A DNA stretch of 64,000 nt from Paenibacillus lupini (GTDB lineage Bacteria; Bacillota; Bacilli; Paenibacillales; Paenibacillaceae). Positions 60,107-64,000 of the stretch are shown here, piece after piece. How positions within the stretch are numbered: the stretch's first letter is position 1; each line of letters starts with the position of its first letter. A model generated the notes under the pieces. The model searched no databases. It saw only the letters and a program-made list of their open reading frames with translations, and had not been told where the DNA came from. The DNA is taken from contig NZ_JAASRW010000002.1 in assembly GCF_011761355.1 (NCBI RefSeq), forward strand, positions 806,001-870,000, written 5' to 3'. Position numbers and translations under genes: made by a program.

Positions 60107-61230
60107 TTTGTACGTACCTCCTCGATATCGATATAGGTTCTTGCCACTCTGACTCCTAGTGACGTGGATACTTCCTGCGCGACACTTCCGATGTGGGCGG
60201 CAAGTTCTGTAAACGTAATACGCTGCTCGCCATGCTGACCGATAAAGGTTACTTGCGTCCCCTCCGCATAAGGCCCTGGAAGCTTGATCATCAGCTGGTC
60301 CATGCAGATTTTGCCTACAATGGGGGCGCGCTGACCTTCGATTAGCACGTCAGTGCCTTGCATTCGCTGCGACCAGCCGTCAGCATAACCGATCGGGACT
60401 GTTCCGATCCATTCGTCTTCCTCAGCCTGGTAGGAATTGTTGTACCCGAGATATTCCCCTTTAGCCAGCTTCTTGACCTGAATCAAACGGCTATGGAGAC
60501 TTAAGGCTGGCGCTAGCTTTACCGAACAAGAAAGATTTTCTGGATAAAATCCATACATTGCAGCCCCAATCCGAACCATATCCATTGCCAGATGAGGAAA
60601 CCTCAGCGCAGCAATACTTCCTGCGCAATGATAATGCCGGATCGTGAGGCCAGATGAGCATCCCCAATCCATCATTTGGGCGAAGCGTTCAGCTTGCTGC
60701 TCCAGATAATTGGTATCGGCTTGCCCGGCCGTCGCGAAATGCGTGTAAAAGCCATCTACCTCGACATCCTCAGCGCGAAGCCATGGTACGATCTCGTCCC
60801 ATTCTTCTTTGGTCCGGATACCGATCCGACCGAGTCCCGTATCCATCTTCACATGAACCCGAAGCTTTCCAGGGGAAGTGTATGGCTTGTAAGCTCTCAT
60901 TTCGGAGAACCATTTGGCGCTAGTGACCGTTAAAATCAAGTTGAATTTCAGCGCTAATTGCACCTGTTCCGGTCGAATTGGAGCCAATAGGAGAATAGGC
61001 AATTTCATTCCGGCATCGCGCAGTCTCAACGCTTCCTCTAGGTAGGCAACCGCCAAATAATCTGCACCCGCCTGCACTGCCGCTGTGGCAGACTCGATAT
61101 CGCCATGCCCGTAGCCGTTTGCCTTCACGACGGCCATCAGCTTCACTGAAGATGGTAGTGAGCGGCGGATGTTTAGCATATTTTCGCGAATGCAGCTCAC
61201 ACTAATTTCAGCCCAAGTGTCTCTTAACAT
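60058..61230 (-). CDS. Alanine/serine racemase (VanT racemase-domain-like)
   Basis: 390-aa PLP racemase of the Alr fold. PLP lysine Lys36 in VKANGYGHG; the second catalytic Tyr is in GYNNSYQAEE; Cys/Met region GKICMDQLMI is normal. In alanine racemases a Tyr directly before Glu in a YEV-type motif (Tyr354 in Geobacillus) shapes substrate choice, and VanT has Asn there. Here the motif is AQEVSTSLG, so Gln352. This could widen the pocket for serine. ATG at 61230 has GAGGTGAT just upstream; ATG at 61248 overlaps the ligase stop and has no site. Third function of the van-like operon: supply of D-Ser or D-Ala. Confidence 0.87.
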   Translation of the reverse strand: MLRDTWAEISVSCIRENMLNIRRSLPSSVKLMAVVKANGYGHGDIESATAAVQAGADYLAVAYLEEALRLRDAGMKLPILLLAPIRPEQVQLALKFNLILTVTSAKWFSEMRAYKPYTSPGKLRVHVKMDTGLGRIGIRTKEEWDEIVPWLRAEDVEVDGFYTHFATAGQADTNYLEQQAERFAQMMDWGCSSGLTIRHYHCAGSIAALRFPHLAMDMVRIGAAMYGFYPENLSCSVKLAPALSLHSRLIQVKKLAKGEYLGYNNSYQAEEDEWIGTVPIGYADGWSQRMQGTDVLIEGQRAPIVGKICMDQLMIKLPGPYAEGTQVTFIGQHGEQRITFTELAAHIGSVAQEVSTSLGVRVARTYIDIEEVRTKWDKQTWPNHNNQAVI

Positions 61231-61244
61231 GCCGATCACCTCAC

Positions 61245-62321
61245 TCATCTTGTATATTTAAGCGTTTGTTTGTTTTTGTGACGGGCGATAGCGTGCCCGA
61301 TTAATTTTTCAATCAGCTCGGAATAGGACGTTCCATCGGTGCGTTCCCACATGACCGGATACATGCTGAAATTCGTAAACCCCGGTAAAGCGTTAATTTC
61401 GTTCAGGAACAATTCACCTTCGCTATCGAGAAAGAAATCGACACGGGCGAGACCTTCGCAGCCATGAGCTTGATAAGCCCTAATTGCCAGCTCACGGATT
61501 CGCGGAGTCAAGCCGTCCGCCAGCTTAGCCGGAATCGACATCGTAAGTCGCTTATCCATGTACTTGGATTCGTAATCGAAGAAAGAATGTTCATGAATGA
61601 ATTCGCCGGGGAATGAAGCGAGAGGCCTCTCATTGCCGATAACGGCTACTTGAATTTCTCTGCCATCCACCTCGCGCTCGATTACAAGCTTCTTATCGTA
61701 AGAGAAAGCCTCGCGAATACCGGACAGGAGCTCCCCCCGGTTCATACATCTGCTTATGCCAATGCTTGAGCCAAGAGAGGCGGGCTTCACGTAGCACGGA
61801 TATCCGATTGAATGCTCAACATCACGCAGAACCGCTGCCTCATCCATACTCCATTCCTCGAAGCGGGACACCATATATTTCGTCTGTTGAATGTCGGCTT
61901 GGGCTAAGATCTGCTTCGACATCGCCTTGTCCAAAGTAAGAGCAGCCGACAGTACGCCATTTCCAACGTATGGAACGTTTAGCAGCTCCAGCAAGCCTTG
62001 CATCGTACCGTCCTCACCATTCGAGCCGTGTAATAGCGGCATTACGACCTTTGGACCTGGCAAAGCCATAACACCTGACAGTATTTCACCAATAGAACGG
62101 GCCGGGTCGCGAAACGCAGGCTCGGCAATTAACCGCTCGATCGTCAAAGCCTCCTTAGATAGATGTCCTGGCGTACACCACAGCCCATCAGGCGTAATAT
62201 AAATGGGATAAACCTCGAAGCGGGCTTCATCAATGGAAAGCAGGACGGTAACCGCCGTTTTTAACGAAACTTCATGTTCGACGGATTTGCCGCCGTATAG
62301 TACATATAGCTTTGTTTTCAT
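61245..62321 (-). CDS. D-Ala-D-X ligase (Ddl/Van superfamily), omega loop with Tyr
   Basis: 358-aa ATP-grasp ligase. YGGKSVEHEVS opens the N-terminal domain; PLLHGSNGEDGTMQG, VKPASLGSSIGIS and NEINALPGFTNFSMYP are conserved ligase motifs. The omega loop FFDYESKY has Lys-Tyr (253-254) as in D-Ala-D-Ala and D-Ala-D-Ser ligases, and not the His of D-Lac ligases such as VanA. The position that is Arg in VanC/VanG (SRYP) is Met320 here, as in housekeeping Ddl. D-Ala-D-Ala is thus favoured, D-Ala-D-Ser not excluded. ATG with GGAGG 8 nt upstream. First gene of the operon, divergent from vanR-like gene. Confidence 0.88.
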   Translation of the reverse strand: MKTKLYVLYGGKSVEHEVSLKTAVTVLLSIDEARFEVYPIYITPDGLWCTPGHLSKEALTIERLIAEPAFRDPARSIGEILSGVMALPGPKVVMPLLHGSNGEDGTMQGLLELLNVPYVGNGVLSAALTLDKAMSKQILAQADIQQTKYMVSRFEEWSMDEAAVLRDVEHSIGYPCYVKPASLGSSIGISRCMNRGELLSGIREAFSYDKKLVIEREVDGREIQVAVIGNERPLASFPGEFIHEHSFFDYESKYMDKRLTMSIPAKLADGLTPRIRELAIRAYQAHGCEGLARVDFFLDSEGELFLNEINALPGFTNFSMYPVMWERTDGTSYSELIEKLIGHAIARHKNKQTLKYTR

Positions 62322-62520
62322 AGGAATAACCTCCAGGTAGAATTCTTGTCCGTAGTTCTATCTCCAAAGATAACGGTTAAGGCCTGGGAGGATCGTAAAA
62401 CATCTTAAAGGAAACCTTAAGAATTCCTTATTTGTGATTTTAAGTAGTCGGTTGTAGAGAAGTTTTCTGATACACTAGAGCCACGTTAATCAACTTACGA
62501 AAGAAAGATGGAGAGATCTC
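62322..62520. promoter_or_regulatory. Divergent promoter region of the van-like locus
   Basis: About 200 bp between the ligase and regulator genes. A repeat-like element CTTAAAGGAAAC-CTTAAGAATTCC lies near 62403-62426 and could bind the response regulator. No clear -35/-10 pair can be fixed. Confidence 0.4.
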
Positions 62521-63222
62521 ATGAAGACCATTCAAATCCTGATCGTGGACGACGACCTTGAAATCGCCCATTTGATCAAAATTTATTTGACTAATGAAGG
62601 ATACCAGGTGCTCATAGCCAATAATGGCCGTGAAGCATTGGACGTGATTGCCAAGGAATCTATTCAATTGATTATTCTCGACGTTATGATGCCGGAAATG
62701 GACGGTCTTGAGGTCGTCCGGGCGGTACGTGCGGAGTATGGAATTCCAATTCTGATGCTGAGTGCCAAAGCCGAAGATATGGATAAAATAATGGGGCTGA
62801 CGACAGGTGCGGACGATTATATGGTCAAGCCGTTTAATGCTCTCGAGCTGATCGCCAGGGTGAAGTCGCTGCTTCGCAGATCCATATATTTGAACGCACA
62901 GATTCAACCCGTGCAGGACCCGGAAGAAATTCAGATCGATTCTCTGAATATAAGCAAAAAAGCGCATACGGTTACAGTAGACGGCCGGAACGTTTATTTG
63001 ACCTCAACGGAGTTTGATATTTTGTATCTGCTAGCTAGCCATCTCGGGCAGGTGTTTAGCGCGGAGGCTATTTTCGAAGCGGTATGGAAGGACAAGTTTC
63101 TGGAATCCAACAATACGGTTATGGTTCACATAAGCAAGCTTCGAGATAAATTGGAAAGCGAGCTGGGCGGTGTCAAGCTGATCCAGACCGTATGGGGAGT
63201 AGGTTATAAAATTGATCCGTAA
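62521..63222 (+). CDS. VanR-type OmpR-family response regulator
   Basis: 233 aa. Receiver domain with VDDD, phosphoacceptor Asp in ILDVMMPEMDG, Ser in LMLSAKA and Lys in MVKPFNAL; winged-helix C-terminus with NNTVMVHISKLRDKLE and GVGYKID. The pattern SNNTVMVHI is close to VanR of D-Ser-type clusters. ATG follows GATGGAGAGATCTC. It shares a promoter region with the ligase operon and overlaps the kinase gene, so it should control that operon in response to a wall signal such as a glycopeptide. Confidence 0.88.
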   Translation: MKTIQILIVDDDLEIAHLIKIYLTNEGYQVLIANNGREALDVIAKESIQLIILDVMMPEMDGLEVVRAVRAEYGIPILMLSAKAEDMDKIMGLTTGADDYMVKPFNALELIARVKSLLRRSIYLNAQIQPVQDPEEIQIDSLNISKKAHTVTVDGRNVYLTSTEFDILYLLASHLGQVFSAEAIFEAVWKDKFLESNNTVMVHISKLRDKLESELGGVKLIQTVWGVGYKIDP

Positions 63223-64000
63223 ACCGTGGAAGAGTCTGCGTTTCAAAATGTTATATTTGTTTGGGTTAAGCGCGCTTGCTTCTCTCCTGACGACTGGCCT
63301 CCTATATTTGGCTGCCGCAGTTGTTTACAGCAGTGATTTATTTATTTTTCCTGATCTATTGCGGGAGCTACTGGATAATTTCGGCCTTCCGGCTACAATT
63401 GTTACAGCCAGCCTGGTATTATTTATAATCTATTTCTTCGCCTTAAGCCGTTCGACCATTCGCTACTTGATGGGAATATCACAAGGAATCGAACGGATCG
63501 CCGAGGGGGATTTTGAATCCCACTTACCGGTACAAGGTGGAGACGAGCTTGGGGCATTGGCGGACAATATCAATAAAATGACGGCTCAATTGAAATGGTC
63601 CATCGAGGAAGAGCGCCGCGCCGAGAAGGCAAAGGCCGAGTTGGTTACGAACGTTTCTCACGATTTACGTACACCTTTAACGTCTATTGTCGGATATTTA
63701 GGACTGATTGAAGAGGATCGTTACCGGGATGAAGTGGAGCTGAGGCATTATGTTCAAATCGCCTATGAGAAATCGATGCGTCTGAAAACGATGATCGACG
63801 ATTTATTCGAATTTACGAGGACGAGCGGGGGAATGGGGCTTCGGCTGTCTCCAATCAATCTGACCCAGATGCTTGGGCAATTGGCAGCTCAATTCCGCTT
63901 GCAGTTCGAACAGGCGGAGATGGAGAGCCGCTTAACACTTCCTGATCATCCGATTATCGTCGACGCAGATGGAGATAAGCTTGTTCGAGTATTCGAAAAC
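63212..64000 (+). CDS. VanS-type sensor histidine kinase, cut by the right edge
   Basis: 263 codons seen, 3' end missing. Two transmembrane helices (LSALASLLTTGLLYL and IVTASLVLFIIYFF), a HAMP linker (IAEGDFESHLPVQGGDELGA) and the HisKA domain with the phosphoacceptor His in VTNVSHDLRTPLTSIVGYL. The ATPase domain starts near the edge. TTG at 63212 overlaps the regulator stop by 11 bp and is my choice; ATG at 63248 is possible. The short external loop is typical of VanS proteins. Confidence 0.85.
   Translation, partial: MIRKPWKSLRFKMLYLFGLSALASLLTTGLLYLAAAVVYSSDLFIFPDLLRELLDNFGLPATIVTASLVLFIIYFFALSRSTIRYLMGISQGIERIAEGDFESHLPVQGGDELGALADNINKMTAQLKWSIEEERRAEKAKAELVTNVSHDLRTPLTSIVGYLGLIEEDRYRDEVELRHYVQIAYEKSMRLKTMIDDLFEFTRTSGGMGLRLSPINLTQMLGQLAAQFRLQFEQAEMESRLTLPDHPIIVDADGDKLVRVFEN

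Noticed and set aside
58213..62321. VanA/VanB-type D-Ala-D-Lac resistance
   Set aside because: The ligase omega loop has Lys-Tyr, not the His of D-Lac ligases, and no VanH-type dehydrogenase gene is present.

Overview
The window looks like chromosome of a spore-forming Gram-positive rod of the Paenibacillus type. The evidence is a GerA-type germinant receptor operon (40222-43686), an alpha/beta small acid-soluble spore protein (47397-47621), a triple-SLH surface phosphatase (13684-16698), many lipoproteins, strong AGGAGG-type ribosome binding sites, frequent TTG/GTG starts, and many intracellular carbohydrate enzymes. No rRNA, tRNA, CRISPR array, IS element or prophage was seen. Base composition is mosaic: 3.1-10.3 kb and 31.6-36.8 kb are visibly G+C-richer than their AT-rich neighbours.

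Layout. 0-4 kb: a short-chain dehydrogenase cut by the left edge, two aspartate/glutamate racemase paralogues and an orphan OmpR-type regulator. 4.3-10.3 kb: one plus-strand operon with a transglutaminase-like protein, a DltA-like adenylating enzyme, a carrier protein, an MBOAT acyltransferase, an SGNH/DltD-like protein and a lipoprotein. This resembles a teichoic-acid D-alanylation system but has a changed amino-acid pocket. 10.4-20 kb: a minus-strand operon of membrane and exported proteins, the SLH phosphatase, and a HupE / TPR (frameshifted) / HupE operon. 20-31 kb: SDR, AraC regulator with a GH127-like enzyme, LacI regulator with a FAD oxidoreductase, a secreted GxGYxYP protein and a vWA lipoprotein. 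31-40 kb: SGNH hydrolase with an ABC exporter, GDPD, MFS, CorA and aldo/keto reductase. 40-49 kb: germination operon, C39-like protein, phosphodiester glycosidase, MscS channel with a 60-bp tandem repeat in its leader, SASP, ATP-dependent DNA ligase and a carboxymuconolactone-decarboxylase-like protein.

49.6-55.3 kb: a compact divergent locus (GntR regulator, TIM-barrel isomerase/decarboxylase-like protein, 6PGDH-like oxidoisomerase, GFO/IDH/MocA dehydrogenase, amidohydrolase-type lactonase, GH140-like apiosidase). These enzymes fit, step for step, a pathway from apiosides through D-apiose, apionolactone, apionate and 3-oxo-isoapionate to L-erythrulose. Three TTGTAwACAw boxes lie in the central promoter region.

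58.2-64 kb: a glycopeptide-resistance-like locus. A vanR/vanS-type pair (vanS cut by the right edge) diverges from a D-Ala-D-X ligase, a racemase, a cytoplasmic VanXY-type D,D-peptidase and a separate membrane protein that matches the N-terminal half of VanT. VanT appears to be split into two genes here. The racemase lacks the tyrosine that restricts alanine racemases, while the ligase keeps D-Ala-D-Ala-like residues.

Two further points: two MerR-type promoters (19-bp spacers) without a merR gene in the window, one of which drives a previously uncalled 59-residue protein; and related hairpin repeats next to the ribosome binding sites of two minus-strand genes. All family assignments are from motif reading and memory. 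No database search was run.
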